Counted from the first letter of the stretch, positions 1-9,126 are shown. The stretch: DNA of 64,000 bases from Sphingomonas_O antarctica (GCF_965137005.1 NZ_CBCRXM010000001.1:186001-250000); one strand, 5' to 3'. Numbers and translations: made by a program. Notes: generated from the sequence alone by a model not told the origin.

Positions 1-1
1 G

Positions 2-691
2 ATTATCGAACGGATGCAGGCGCGCGGCCTGATTCCCGATCTGTGCCTGGTCGGCGAGCCGACATCGACCGCGCGGCTGGGCGACACGATCAAGATCGGG
101 CGGCGCGGGTCGGTCAACATGTGGATCCATGTCGCGGGGACGCAGGGGCATGTCGCTTACCCGCACCTCGCCGACAATCCGATCCCGCGGCTGATCCGCA
201 TTCTGTCGCAAATCGAGGCAGTCGAACTGGATCGAGGGACCGACTGGTTCCAGCCGTCGAACATCGAGATCACCACCGTCGATGTCGGCAACCCGACCAC
301 CAATGTCATTCCGGCGGACGCCAGTACGCGCCTGTCGATCCGGTTCAACGATCGGCAAAGCGGCCCCGCTCTGGTCGAGCATATCGGCGCAATCGTCGCC
401 AGTGAGCCGGGTGCGACTCTCGACGCGCGGATTTCGGGAGAAGCGTTTCTGACCCCGCCCGGCGCATTCAGCGCACGTATCGCCAACGCGATCGTCGCCG
501 AAACCGGCATCACGCCCGAACTGTCGACCACCGGCGGCACATCCGACGCGCGCTTCATGTCGAAACTATGCCCGACCGTCGAATTCGGGCTGTGCAACGC
601 GACGATGCACAAGGTCGATGAGGCGGTAGCGCTCGCGGATATCGACACGCTGGTGCGAATCTACCGCCGCATTCTCACCGCCGACGCCTGA
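2..691 (+). CDS. dapE: Succinyl-diaminopimelate desuccinylase, 3' part
   Basis: The frame is open to the window edge, so this is the C-terminal 229 residues of a protein normally about 375 long. DapE hydrolyses N-succinyl-LL-diaminopimelate in the lysine and peptidoglycan precursor pathway, using two zinc ions in the cytoplasm. Visible are the lid/dimerisation domain (GRRGSVNMWIHV, HVAYPHLADNP), the GGTSDARF substrate-binding motif and the metal-ligand histidine in CNATMHKVDE near the C-terminus. The zinc-binding N-terminal half lies outside the window. The last 17 bases overlap the convergent smr gene. M20-family relatives such as ArgE are less likely because the GGTSDARF and MHKVDE motifs fit DapE. 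Confidence 0.93.
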   Translation: MIERMQARGLIPDLCLVGEPTSTARLGDTIKIGRRGSVNMWIHVAGTQGHVAYPHLADNPIPRLIRILSQIEAVELDRGTDWFQPSNIEITTVDVGNPTTNVIPADASTRLSIRFNDRQSGPALVEHIGAIVASEPGATLDARISGEAFLTPPGAFSARIANAIVAETGITPELSTTGGTSDARFMSKLCPTVEFGLCNATMHKVDEAVALADIDTLVRIYRRILTADA

Positions 692-1166
692 GGACCACGT
701 AAAGCGCACCAGCCCCGCCGTGGCGGACATGCGCGCGGCGGACGGCGGCGATGTTGCCGGTGAAGGGCGACAGAGCGAGCCAGTCCTCGACCGATGCGGC
801 GATGATCCCGCGCCCGCCGGGCATCAACCGCGCCGCGCGGCCATCGCGCGCTTTTCCGGCGACGACGACCAACAGCCGCGCACCCGCCGCGACCGCGCTG
901 CCGATCGCGGCATCCAGCGCCCGGTGCGCCTCCGCCACGGTCATCTCGTGCAGATCGACGGTCCGGTCGGGCGCGACTTCGCCCTTGGCCAGTTTGCGGT
1001 CCCACGCCGCATCGAGCGTCGTCCCCGCCGCACCGCGCCGCGCGACGGGTTCCGGCGCATCGGCGATCAGCGGGCGTGGTGTGCCTTTGCGCGGCTGCCC
1101 GAGCCGCGTCACCGATTTTGCGAGCTGACCCCAAAGGGCCGCTTCGTCAGGGGCGAGCCGGCGCAT
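675..1166 (-). CDS. Smr domain protein
   Basis: 163 residues with a C-terminal Smr (small MutS-related) domain: DLHEMTV at 71-77, VVAGKA at 101-106 and GGRGII at 117-122 match the DLHG and TGKG signature regions of the family. Smr domains bind or nick nucleic acids (branched DNA, or RNA in ribosome rescue), and the substrate of this stand-alone protein is unknown. The N-terminal 60 residues are basic and Pro-rich. The gene follows mltA with a 20-bp overlap, last in the run Tim44-like, mltA, smr, so it is probably cotranscribed and translationally coupled. This neighbourhood is common in alphaproteobacteria. Confidence 0.88.
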   Translation of the reverse strand: MRRLAPDEAALWGQLAKSVTRLGQPRKGTPRPLIADAPEPVARRGAAGTTLDAAWDRKLAKGEVAPDRTVDLHEMTVAEAHRALDAAIGSAVAAGARLLVVVAGKARDGRAARLMPGGRGIIAASVEDWLALSPFTGNIAAVRRAHVRHGGAGALYVVLRRRR

Positions 1167-2376
1167 TTGTCAACAACCGCGCGGCTGCGCTCAGCGGCAC
1201 CAGCACCACGGCGGTGCCGCGCGCCAGCATCCCGCCCGCAATGCGCTTGGCCTCGTCTCCAGCGCCCCAGAAGGTGTCGATGCGGTTGGCACCCTTGATT
1301 GCGCCGCCGGTATCCTGCGCGATCCACAGCCCGTCGGCTTCGGGGCGATCCACATCCATCCAGAACGGCGCGCCCAGCGGGACGAAGGCCGGATCGGCGG
1401 CGATGCTGATCCCGCCGACGACGGCGACATTCAATGCGCCGAGCGGACCGGGACCGGTCAATTCCTTGAAGAACACGTATGACCGGTTCTCGCGCATGAT
1501 CGCGCGCCCTTCATCGGGATGGGCGCGGAGATAGGCGACGATTCCCTGCATCGACGTCTGCCCCGGGCCGAGCAGGTTGCGCGATTTCATCAGGCTGCCG
1601 ATGCCGGTGTAATCATGCCCGTTCTGCCCGGCATAGCCGATGCGCATCACGCTGCCGTCGGGCAAGCGCAGGCGACCCGAACCCTGCACTTCGAGGAAGA
1701 ACAGGTCGATCGGATCGGCGGCCCAGGCGATCTCCAGCCCCTTGCCCGCGAGAGCCCCGTCCTCGATCTGCCCACGATCCCAATAGGGGACGAAGGCGCC
1801 GGTTTCATCATAGCGGCCACGGCGTTGCTTGGTCTGGCATGGTCCCGTCGTCGGATCATCGGGGCAGACCTGAATCGGCCCGGTGACGATATCGCCGGGC
1901 CTGGCATAAACCGGCACCGGATAATCGGGCGATTGCGTGCGTGATCCGGCGATTTCAGGCTCGAAATAACCTGTCGCCTTGGCCGCCCCGTCGCCGACGC
2001 GGATGGCCGCAAAGTTTTGCGCGAAGAAACTGGCGGGATCGGCGGTCGCGGCGGCATCGCACGCCGCGCGCCAATCGGCAGTCTGCGTCAGACCGGACAC
2101 ATCGCTGCGGCGGAGCAGGGCCGGGCATGTCGCGCGAAAAGCCGTCAACGCGCGCGTGGCATTGTCGAGCGTGATCGGCGGAAAACTGGCGCTCGTCACA
2201 CCGGCCGCAACGGCATTGGCTGGTGGCGGGGGCGTCACGACAATCGGCGCCGGCGGGGCGGGCCGCGTCGCCGGCGGCGGCGCAACACGCACCGGCTGGC
2301 GCTTGGGTGCACCCACACAGGCGGAAATGGCGAGGCACAGCACCGCCGCCAATGCGGGGCGCAAATGGCCGATCAC
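1147..2376 (-). CDS. mltA: Membrane-bound lytic murein transglycosylase A
   Basis: Lytic transglycosylase that cleaves the MurNAc-GlcNAc bond with formation of 1,6-anhydro-MurNAc, anchored in the outer membrane. I place the start at GTG 2376, which overlaps the Tim44-like stop as GTGA and directly precedes a lipoprotein signal with a lipobox at AISAC. The open frame continues upstream, but that part would put about 23 residues in front of the signal. Length is 409 residues. The C-terminal 3D domain shows IAQDTGGAIKGANRID followed by FWGAG, containing the catalytic Asp region of MltA. A Pro-rich linker follows the lipid anchor. smr begins inside the 3' end. Confidence 0.93.
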   Translation of the reverse strand: MIGHLRPALAAVLCLAISACVGAPKRQPVRVAPPPATRPAPPAPIVVTPPPPANAVAAGVTSASFPPITLDNATRALTAFRATCPALLRRSDVSGLTQTADWRAACDAAATADPASFFAQNFAAIRVGDGAAKATGYFEPEIAGSRTQSPDYPVPVYARPGDIVTGPIQVCPDDPTTGPCQTKQRRGRYDETGAFVPYWDRGQIEDGALAGKGLEIAWAADPIDLFFLEVQGSGRLRLPDGSVMRIGYAGQNGHDYTGIGSLMKSRNLLGPGQTSMQGIVAYLRAHPDEGRAIMRENRSYVFFKELTGPGPLGALNVAVVGGISIAADPAFVPLGAPFWMDVDRPEADGLWIAQDTGGAIKGANRIDTFWGAGDEAKRIAGGMLARGTAVVLVPLSAAARLLTNAPARP

Positions 2377-3041
2377 GCAGACTCGTCGGTGTCGATCAAC
2401 AACCAGTTGGGATCGCCTGCGCGAACTTCGCGGGCGAACGTCCACGCGTCATGCGTCGGCACCGCATCGTCGAGCGACCCCGCCACGACCTTGCCATTGG
2501 TATCGCGCGTGACCGCGGCGATATCGGCATCGAAGCGGACGGTGATTTCTGCCTGACGACCTTCGAGCATCGCCGCCGAGATGATTGCTTTGTCGATCGT
2601 CACCAAACGGTTGTCGAGCGCGAAGCCGGCGGCCTTGCGTTCCTCGATCGCGTGCGAAAACGCGTCGAAGACGTGCTCGCCGGTCAGGGGCTTCAGCGTA
2701 TCGACGTCGCCGCGCCAATAGGCTTCGAGAATCATGCGGTAAGCCGCCGTCGCACCCTCGACGAAACGCGGTGCGTCGAATCCGCCATCGGCGGCGGCAA
2801 TCGCGCGCAGGCCGGCGGCGGCGCTGGCTTCGACCGGGCTGTCCGCGACAATGGTTGAAGCGGCCGGTTGACCCTCGATCATCTGCGTCGCCGGGCGCGC
2901 CAGCGGTTCGGCCGGGGGCGCGACAAACGTCTGTTCGTGGCCGGTGCGCTTACCGAGCACGGCGTAAAGGCGCATCGCGAGAAACGCCGCCACCATTGCC
3001 AACAACACGATACCGACCACTTGCCACTCCTCGTTCGACAC
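2373..3041 (-). CDS. Tim44-like domain inner-membrane protein
   Basis: 222 residues with one N-terminal membrane helix (about residues 9-26), a short Pro-rich linker and a C-terminal Tim44-like (NTF2-fold) domain. The family is related to the C-terminal domain of mitochondrial import motor subunit Tim44; the bacterial members are inner-membrane proteins of unsettled function. The gene is divergent from secB and overlaps mltA by four bases (GTGA). The pairing with secB makes a role near protein export tempting, but that is inference only. Confidence 0.85.
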   Translation of the reverse strand: MSNEEWQVVGIVLLAMVAAFLAMRLYAVLGKRTGHEQTFVAPPAEPLARPATQMIEGQPAASTIVADSPVEASAAAGLRAIAAADGGFDAPRFVEGATAAYRMILEAYWRGDVDTLKPLTGEHVFDAFSHAIEERKAAGFALDNRLVTIDKAIISAAMLEGRQAEITVRFDADIAAVTRDTNGKVVAGSLDDAVPTHDAWTFAREVRAGDPNWLLIDTDESA

Positions 3042-3153
3042 CAGACATAGGCGTTAGGCGGCGTGACTTCAAACCGCCATTGCCCATCGCGCTGTCACGC
3101 TTTAGTCGCGCGCCCTTCACGATCCATCAACGCACGAACGGAACAGACGACCA

Positions 3154-3651
3154 ATGGCCGACGACCAGGCGCCCGAAACCCTTGCCAACGGACAGGATAA
3201 CAGCCCCCAGGCAGGTGTGATCTCGCAATATGTGAAGGACCTGTCCTTCGAAAACCCGAATTCGCCGGCGGTCTATCAGTGGCAAAATCAGCCTAATATC
3301 GACGTCCAGTTCAACATCGGTTCGTCGCAACTGGCCGATGATGTTTACGAAGTCGTGCTCAAGATCGACGTCAAGGCGGAAGCCGAAGGCCAAGTCGCAT
3401 TCCAGGTCGAGCTGTCCTATGCGGGACTCTTCGGGATCCGCAACGTCCCCGCCGAACAGATCCCGCCATTTCTGCTGGCAGAAGCGCCGCGCATCCTGTT
3501 CCCCTTCGCCCGCCGCGTTCTGAGCGATGCGGTCCGCGACGGCGGCTTCCCGCCGCTGATGCTCGAGCCGATCGATTTCGCGCAGCTGTACATGCAGCAA
3601 CAGGCGCAGGGCGAGGCGTTGGTGTCGGCGCAGCCGGCGGGCGAGGCCTGA
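3154..3651 (+). CDS. secB: Protein-export chaperone SecB
   Basis: 165 residues, full length for SecB. The homotetramer keeps preproteins unfolded and hands them to SecA. The core is collinear with SecB: NIDVQFNIGSSQL, DVYEVVLKIDVKA and the conserved FGIRNVP and LFPFARR segments, followed by GGFPPLMLEPIDF. The C-terminus QPAGEA is variable. It is transcribed away from the Tim44-like gene, with a 112-bp divergent intergenic region that must hold both promoters. A REP-like repeat pair follows immediately. Confidence 0.96.
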   Translation: MADDQAPETLANGQDNSPQAGVISQYVKDLSFENPNSPAVYQWQNQPNIDVQFNIGSSQLADDVYEVVLKIDVKAEAEGQVAFQVELSYAGLFGIRNVPAEQIPPFLLAEAPRILFPFARRVLSDAVRDGGFPPLMLEPIDFAQLYMQQQAQGEALVSAQPAGEA

Positions 3652-3658
3652 TTGCAGG

Positions 3659-3772
3659 TGCTTCGAGATGCCGTTTCGACAAGCTCAACGGCTCCTCAGC
3701 ACGAACGGATTGCTACAAGCCCGTTTGTCCTGAGGAGGGACTGAGCGAAGTCGAAGGCCCGTCTCGAAGGAC
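3659..3772. repeat. REP-like inverted repeat pair, family C
   Basis: Two roughly 50-bp arms in inverted orientation fill the gap between secB and murJ. The left arm contains TGCTTCGAGATGCC and CTCCTCAGCACGAACGG; the right arm contains CCGTTTGTCCTGAGGAGG and GTCTCGAAGGAC. A second copy lies at 33609-33723. The layout (two palindromic arms, extragenic, recurrent) is that of REPIN-type elements. As a transcribed hairpin it could stabilise or attenuate the secB transcript. Confidence 0.85.
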
Positions 3773-3778
3773 GCCTGA

Positions 3779-5362
3779 ATGAACCTCGTCCGCGCCACAT
3801 CCACCATCGGCGGGCTGACCCTGGTCAGCCGCATTCTCGGCATGGTGCGCGACATGTTGATGGCGCGCTTCGTCGGCGCTGGCCTGGCGTCGGACGCATT
3901 CCTCATCGCCTGGCGGTTGCCGAACCTGTTCCGCGCCCTGTTTGCCGAAGGCGCCTTTGCCGCAGTATTCGTGCCTTTGTTCAACCGGACGATGGCCGAG
4001 GCGGAAAAGGAACGGCATGAGGCCGGGCTGGCCGCGGCCCGCGAGTTCGCGTCGCAAGTGCTGTCGGTGCTGTTCCCGTTCCTCGTCGTCTTCACCGCTT
4101 TGATGATGCTTGCCGCCGCGCCGATCGTATGGGCGATGACCGGCGGCTTTCCCGATGGCGGAGCGGAAAAATTCAACCTCGCGGTGCACCTCACGCGGAT
4201 CACCTTTCCCTATCTGGCGCTGATCAGCATCGTGTCGCTGCTCGGCGGGGTGCTCAATTCGCTCGACCGCTTCTGGGTCAATGCGGCGGCGCCGGTGCTG
4301 CTCAACATCTGCATGATCGGGGCTTTGCTGTTCTTTCGTGGCGCCACGCCGCTGGCGACGGCGGAAACGCAAGCAATCGCGGTAACGATTTCGGGCGCGA
4401 TGCAGCTGGCGTGGCTGGTGTGGTCGTGCCGCCAGGCCGGGGTCAGCCTCGCGTTGCGCCGTCCGCGCCTCAGCCCGCAGGTGCGGCACATGCTCGCGCT
4501 GATCGGCCCGGCGGCGCTGGGGCAGGGGGCGATCCAGTTCAACCTGCTGATCTCGACCAGCCTTGCCGCGCGCTTCCTGCCGCAAGGCGCAGTCAGCTAT
4601 CTTTATTATGCCGACCGGTTGAACCAGTTACCGCTGGGGCTGATCGGCATCGGCGTCGGCACCGCGATCCTCCCCGCTTTGTCGCGCCACATCGGCGGGG
4701 GCAATACTGGGGCGGCGCAGCATACCCAGAACCGCGCTCTCGAACTGTCTCTCCTCCTGGCGATGCCCGCGGCCGTGGCACTGACGGTCGCGGCGACCCC
4801 GTTGATCCGGGGCGTGTTCGAACATGGCGCCTTCAACGCGATCGATACCGCCGGAACGGCTGCGACGCTCGCTGCCTTCTCGCTGGGCGTTCCGGCCTAT
4901 GTGCTGATCAAGGTGCTCACCCCGGGCTTTTACGCACGACAGGATACCAAGACGCCGGTGCGGATCGCAATGCTGTCGATGCTTGTGAACCTCGTCGGCA
5001 ATCTGCTGTCGGTGCTGGTCCTCCACACCGGCTTTGTCGGTATCGCCCTGTCCACGGCGGCGGCGGCCTGGGTCAACACGCTGCTACTCTATTGGACGCT
5101 GCATCGTCGCGACCATCTCCGGCTCGACGCGCGAATGCGCCGCAATGGCGTCCGCATCATTCTCGCGTCCGCCGCCATGGGCGTCGCGTTGTGGTTCGGC
5201 GGCGCATTGTTCGACGCGCACATGGCGCGCGGCTTCTGGGAGCGGATCATCGCCCTCGGCATGCTGTGTGGCGCCGGCGCAGCGGTATACGGCGTCGCCG
5301 CGCTTGCGCTGGGCGCGGTTTCGCTTAGCGAATTGCGCTCCCAGTTCTCGCGGAAGCGTTAG
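3779..5362 (+). CDS. murJ: Lipid II flippase MurJ
   Basis: 527 residues, polytopic inner-membrane protein of the MOP superfamily with about 14 predicted membrane segments. MurJ flips lipid II to the periplasmic face for peptidoglycan synthesis. The N-terminus shows the family pattern STIGGLTLVSRILGMVRD followed by ADAFLIAWRLPN-type sequence (here SDAFLIAWRLPNLFR) and FAEGAFAAVFVPLF. The charged central-cavity arginines of this region are present. The start ATG lies six bases after the repeat, and trpS follows after six bases, so murJ-trpS is likely one transcript. Confidence 0.96.
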   Translation: MNLVRATSTIGGLTLVSRILGMVRDMLMARFVGAGLASDAFLIAWRLPNLFRALFAEGAFAAVFVPLFNRTMAEAEKERHEAGLAAAREFASQVLSVLFPFLVVFTALMMLAAAPIVWAMTGGFPDGGAEKFNLAVHLTRITFPYLALISIVSLLGGVLNSLDRFWVNAAAPVLLNICMIGALLFFRGATPLATAETQAIAVTISGAMQLAWLVWSCRQAGVSLALRRPRLSPQVRHMLALIGPAALGQGAIQFNLLISTSLAARFLPQGAVSYLYYADRLNQLPLGLIGIGVGTAILPALSRHIGGGNTGAAQHTQNRALELSLLLAMPAAVALTVAATPLIRGVFEHGAFNAIDTAGTAATLAAFSLGVPAYVLIKVLTPGFYARQDTKTPVRIAMLSMLVNLVGNLLSVLVLHTGFVGIALSTAAAAWVNTLLLYWTLHRRDHLRLDARMRRNGVRIILASAAMGVALWFGGALFDAHMARGFWERIIALGMLCGAGAAVYGVAALALGAVSLSELRSQFSRKR

Positions 5363-5368
5363 ACCATC

Positions 5369-6379
5369 ATGCGTATCGTTTCGGGCATCCAGCCCACCGG
5401 CAATTTGCACCTCGGCAATTATCTCGGCGCGATCCGCAATTGGGTGCGGATGCAGGACGAAGTCACGGCGACGGGCGGCGAAAGCCTGTTCTTCCTCGCC
5501 GACCTTCATTCGTTGAGCGACCATATCGACCGCGACGTGCGGCTGGCGAGCGTGCGCGACATGACCGCGGCGCTGATCGCCTGCGGTATCGATCCGGCCA
5601 AATCGATCCTGTTCAACCAGGCGGCGGTCCCCGCGCATGCCGAACTCTGCTGGCTTCTCAACGGCACCGCGCGGATGGGCTGGCTCAACCGGATGACCCA
5701 GTGGAAGGACAAGGCCGGCAAGAACCGCGAGGGCGCCTCGATCGCGCTGTTCGACTACCCCGTGCTGCAAGCCGCCGACGTGCTGCTGTATCAGGCGACG
5801 CACGTCCCTGTGGGGGACGATCAGAAACAGCATCTCGAACTCGCGCGCGACATCGCCACCAAGTTCAACACCGATACCGGCGTCGATCTATTCACCCTCC
5901 CCGAACCCTTCATTCCGCCTGCCGCGGCGCGGATCATGAGCTTGCGTGACGGCACGGCCAAAATGAGCAAGTCCGATCCGTCGGACATGAGTCGCATCAA
6001 TCTGAGCGATCCCGACGACGCGATTTCGCAGAAAGTGCGCAAGGCCAAGACCGATCCGGAGCCTTTGCCGTCGGACCCCATGGGGCTGGCAGGGCGCGCC
6101 GAAGCCGCGAACCTCGTCAGCATCTATGCGGCGCTGGCGGACAGCGACACGGCAACGGTGCTCGGAGAATTCGGCGGCAGCCAGTTCGGCCCGTTCAAGG
6201 CCGCGCTCGCCGATCGCCTGATCGAGCGCATCACCCCGATCCGCGAACGCTATGAAGCGTTGCGCGGCTCGCCCGAACTCGACCGGCATTTGCAGGACGG
6301 TGCCGCGCGCGCCCGTGCGGTCGCCGCCCCGACGCTGGCCAGGGCCTATGATGCGCTGGGCTTGATCGCGGCAAAGTGA
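5369..6379 (+). CDS. trpS: Tryptophanyl-tRNA synthetase
   Basis: 336 residues, the usual length for bacterial TrpRS, a class I synthetase that charges tRNA-Trp. The HIGH-type motif is PTGNLHLGN at 9-17 and the KMSKS loop is at 198-202, with the WLNRMTQWKDK segment between them. It begins six bases after murJ. The stop region overlaps an upstream in-frame extension of the next gene that I do not accept as its start. Confidence 0.97.
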   Translation: MRIVSGIQPTGNLHLGNYLGAIRNWVRMQDEVTATGGESLFFLADLHSLSDHIDRDVRLASVRDMTAALIACGIDPAKSILFNQAAVPAHAELCWLLNGTARMGWLNRMTQWKDKAGKNREGASIALFDYPVLQAADVLLYQATHVPVGDDQKQHLELARDIATKFNTDTGVDLFTLPEPFIPPAAARIMSLRDGTAKMSKSDPSDMSRINLSDPDDAISQKVRKAKTDPEPLPSDPMGLAGRAEAANLVSIYAALADSDTATVLGEFGGSQFGPFKAALADRLIERITPIRERYEALRGSPELDRHLQDGAARARAVAAPTLARAYDALGLIAAK

Positions 6380-6462
6380 GCAAGACCCGCGACGAAACGA
6401 AACCAGTCAACATTCGTTCATGCAGCAAGCGGCATACTCGGCCGCAGCAAGAGGTCAGCCCC

Positions 6463-7140
6463 ATGAAAACATTGATGAAATTCGCCGCGCCCTTGTCGCT
6501 GCTGGCGGTTGCCGGGTGCGCCGCACCGTTTCAGGCGAAGGTTTCGCGCTTTCAGAACCTGCCCGCGCCGCAGGGTCAGAGCTTTACCATCCGCACCGAC
6601 AATCCGCGGCTGCAGAACAGCCTCGAATTTTCGCAATATGCCAATCTGGTCGCTCAACGCCTCGGCCAGGTCGGTTATGCGCGCGCCGAAACGCCAGGCA
6701 GCGCCAATCTGGTCGTGACGGTTAACTACATGGTCGACCAGGGTCGTGAGCGCATCGAGACTTATCCCAGCGCTTCTGGCCCGTTCGGCGGACGCTTTGG
6801 TTTCGGCGGGTTCGGCTATGGCGGCTGGCACCGCGGCTATGGCGGCTTCGGCGGCGGGTTCGGGCGCGGCTATTATAGCGGATTCTACGACCCGTTCCTG
6901 TTCGACGACTATCGCGACGTCGAGAGCTACACGATCTACACGTCCGAACTGGACATGAAGATCGAGCGCCCCGGCACGCGCGAACGCGTGTTCGAGGGCC
7001 GCGCACAGGCGCAATCGACGAACAAAGATCTGACGACCACGGTGCCGAATTTGATCGACGCGATGTTCACCAATTTCCCGGGGAATAGCGGCGAAACGGT
7101 CAAGATCACCATTGCCCCGGCGCCGAAGAACCGGCGTTAG
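6463..7140 (+). CDS. DUF4136 lipoprotein
   Basis: 225 residues from ATG 6463, which follows a GAGG ribosome binding site and directly opens a lipoprotein signal (MKTLMKFAAPLSLLAVAGC, lipobox LAVAGC). The longer frame from 6376 would bury the signal, so I reject it. The remainder fits DUF4136: SANLVVTVNYMVDQG and, after the insert, a C-terminal segment on self-assembly of a beta/alpha fold (TTVPNLIDAMFTNFPG). A Gly/Phe/Tyr-rich stretch at about residues 105-140 interrupts the domain and suggests an exposed flexible loop. Function is unknown; the location should be the outer-membrane or periplasmic face. Confidence 0.8.
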   Translation: MKTLMKFAAPLSLLAVAGCAAPFQAKVSRFQNLPAPQGQSFTIRTDNPRLQNSLEFSQYANLVAQRLGQVGYARAETPGSANLVVTVNYMVDQGRERIETYPSASGPFGGRFGFGGFGYGGWHRGYGGFGGGFGRGYYSGFYDPFLFDDYRDVESYTIYTSELDMKIERPGTRERVFEGRAQAQSTNKDLTTTVPNLIDAMFTNFPGNSGETVKITIAPAPKNRR

Positions 7141-7211
7141 GGTTTCGCGTTGACGGTGTGGGAAGGCGTGAATTGTTTGCGCCGCACCCACCTTGTCGGC
7201 TGAAGTAACCC

Positions 7212-7310
7212 TGTCGCCCCTGCGCAGGCAGGGGTCTAGATAAGTTCACAAATGGAGACTCTGTCGCAGGTTGCGAACGCATCTGGGCCCCTGCCTGCGC
7301 AGGGGCGACA
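7212..7310. repeat. REP-like inverted repeat pair, family A
   Basis: Two 23-bp arms, 7212-7234 and 7288-7310, are exact reverse complements, each built around CCCCTGCGCAGGCAGGGG, itself palindromic. The 53-bp spacer is unrelated to the second copy at 25648-25747. It lies between the convergent DUF4136 lipoprotein and dnaA genes, where a stem-loop could end or stabilise transcripts from both sides. Confidence 0.88.
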
Positions 7311-7372
7311 GGTACGTGGGTGAGTGGTCCAGGCGGTGCGGAAGGTGTGCAGTTCGTGTTTGCGACGTACCC

Positions 7373-8749
7373 TTATCCCTCGAGCGACCGCATCAGCAGG
7401 CGAACATCGGCGTCGATCTCGCTGTCCTGCCCGCGCAGCTTTTCGATCTGCCGGACCGCATGGATCACCGTCGTATGATCGCGCCCACCGAACCGGCGCC
7501 CGATCTCGGGCAGCGAACGCGGGGTCAATTGCTTGGCGAGATACATCGCGATCTGGCGCGGGCGGGCGACTTCTCGGGCGCGGCGCGCCGAAACCATCTC
7601 CGCCTGGCGGATCTTGAAGTGATCCGACACGCGCCGCTGGATTTCGTCGATGGTGATCCGGCGGCGGCTGGCGCGGAACATGTCCGCCAGAATGTCTTCG
7701 GCAAACTTCTCGTCGATCGCGCGATTGCTCAGTGACGAATAAGCCAGGAGGCGATTGAGCCCGCCCTCCAGCTCGCGGATCGAACTGGCGATGCGCGACG
7801 CGAGCAGGTCGAGCACGTTGACCGGGACCGTGACGCCCATCGCCGCCGCGCGGCTGTGCACGATCTCGCGGCGCAGCGGATAGTCGGCTGGCTGGATATC
7901 GACGACCAGACCCTGCGTCAGGCGCGACAGAATACGTCCCTCGACGCCATCCAGCTCATGCGGCGAGCGATCGGCGGCGATCACCACCCGGCGGTCGGCA
8001 CGCATCAACTCGTCGAGCGTGTAGAGGAACTCTTCCTGCGTCGGCCCCTTGCCGGCAATGAACTGGAAATCGTCGATCATCAGCAGATCGACCGAACGCA
8101 GCCGTTCCTTGAATGCCATCGTGTCCTTGGCGCGGATCGCCTGCACGAATTCGACCATGAAGCGCTCGGCGGACATCGACAGCGCCTTGGCACCCGGCTT
8201 CATCGCCATGTAACTGTGGCCGATGGCGTGCAGCAGGTGCGTCTTGCCGTGACCGGTCGGCCCATGGAGGTAGAGCGGACTGAACCGCATCGGCCCATCC
8301 GCGCCCATCGCGCGCGCGGCGTTGCAGGCGACGCGATTGGCATCGCCGACGATGAACTGATCGAAGGTCAGGCGCGGGTCGAAGCGCGACAGCGGCGCAA
8401 TGACCTCGACCACGTTCGGCTCGGCAGCAGGTTCTGATTTGGCGCTGAGCACCTCTGGCACGTCTTCACGCGAACCGATACGAACGCTGCGCACGTCGGG
8501 CATGATCGCCCGCCAGGCGAGCGTCAGGCGGTCGCCGAAATTGCTCGCCACCCAATTGGCCAGGAAACGCGAGGGCAGCAGCAGCTCGACTTCGCGGTCG
8601 TTGGTGCAAAAGCCGCCAAGGCTGATGCGCGCGAGCCAGTGATCGAAGTTACGCGCGCCGACATCGCGCCGCAGATTCTCGCGCACCGCTTTCCAGGCCG
8701 CGAGAACGCTTTCAGACACAATTTCGCGTTCGCCGTTGACCGCTGTCAC
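7373..8749 (-). CDS. dnaA: Chromosomal replication initiator DnaA
   Basis: 458 residues. DnaA-ATP binds DnaA boxes at oriC, melts the origin and loads DnaB. The N-terminal domain I spans about 15-85, a short linker follows, and AAA+ domain III shows Walker A GPTGHGKT at 163-170 (H replaces the usual L) and Walker B DLLMIDDFQF at 221-230. C-terminal domain IV carries the DnaA-box signature GGRDHTTVIHAVRQIE. The start is GTG 8749 preceded by a GAGGGA ribosome binding site. A consensus DnaA box lies upstream at 9087-9095, compatible with autoregulation. Confidence 0.97.
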   Translation of the reverse strand: MTAVNGEREIVSESVLAAWKAVRENLRRDVGARNFDHWLARISLGGFCTNDREVELLLPSRFLANWVASNFGDRLTLAWRAIMPDVRSVRIGSREDVPEVLSAKSEPAAEPNVVEVIAPLSRFDPRLTFDQFIVGDANRVACNAARAMGADGPMRFSPLYLHGPTGHGKTHLLHAIGHSYMAMKPGAKALSMSAERFMVEFVQAIRAKDTMAFKERLRSVDLLMIDDFQFIAGKGPTQEEFLYTLDELMRADRRVVIAADRSPHELDGVEGRILSRLTQGLVVDIQPADYPLRREIVHSRAAAMGVTVPVNVLDLLASRIASSIRELEGGLNRLLAYSSLSNRAIDEKFAEDILADMFRASRRRITIDEIQRRVSDHFKIRQAEMVSARRAREVARPRQIAMYLAKQLTPRSLPEIGRRFGGRDHTTVIHAVRQIEKLRGQDSEIDADVRLLMRSLEG

Positions 8750-9086
8750 GCCGTTCCCTCTTACCTAATGCTCGTACCCCCACACCGATGCGGCGGCCCA
8801 GTCCTGCTCGCATCCGGCTTCAACCGGGGGCGTCTCCGTCGCAGGTCTTTGAGGCCGATCGCAACGACGAGTCGTCGAATCTGCTGGCCCAATTTGTGCG
8901 AGGATCGACGGGGGGGTGCAAGCACCGCGCCGTAAATAAAATGAAATAATCCGGCTTGACTCGGGGAAGGTGAGGATTCGCCCGTAGCGCGGCTGGTTTT
9001 TGCCGGTTTTCTGCCGCTTTCCAACCAAGTGAGACCGAATCGGAAACGCAAAATTGGCGGGAATCCTAAGGATTCAACGGCATGGC

Positions 9087-9095
9087 TGTGGATAA
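9087..9095 (-). promoter_or_regulatory. Consensus DnaA box
   Basis: TGTGGATAA on the plus strand, exactly TTATCCACA on the minus strand. It lies about 340 bases upstream of the dnaA start, next to the rpsT terminator. A single perfect box can occur by chance, but its location upstream of dnaA fits autoregulation, which is known for dnaA in other bacteria. Confidence 0.6.
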
Positions 9096-9096
9096 G

Positions 9097-9126
9097 AAAA
9101 AAGGCCCGCGAATTGCTTCGCGAGCC
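9097..9126 (-). terminator. Rho-independent terminator of rpsT
   Basis: On the minus strand a 10-bp stem with one mismatch (GGCTCGCGAA pairing with TTCGCGGGCC, 4-base loop) is followed by six T. It begins about 30 bases after the rpsT stop. Confidence 0.85.
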
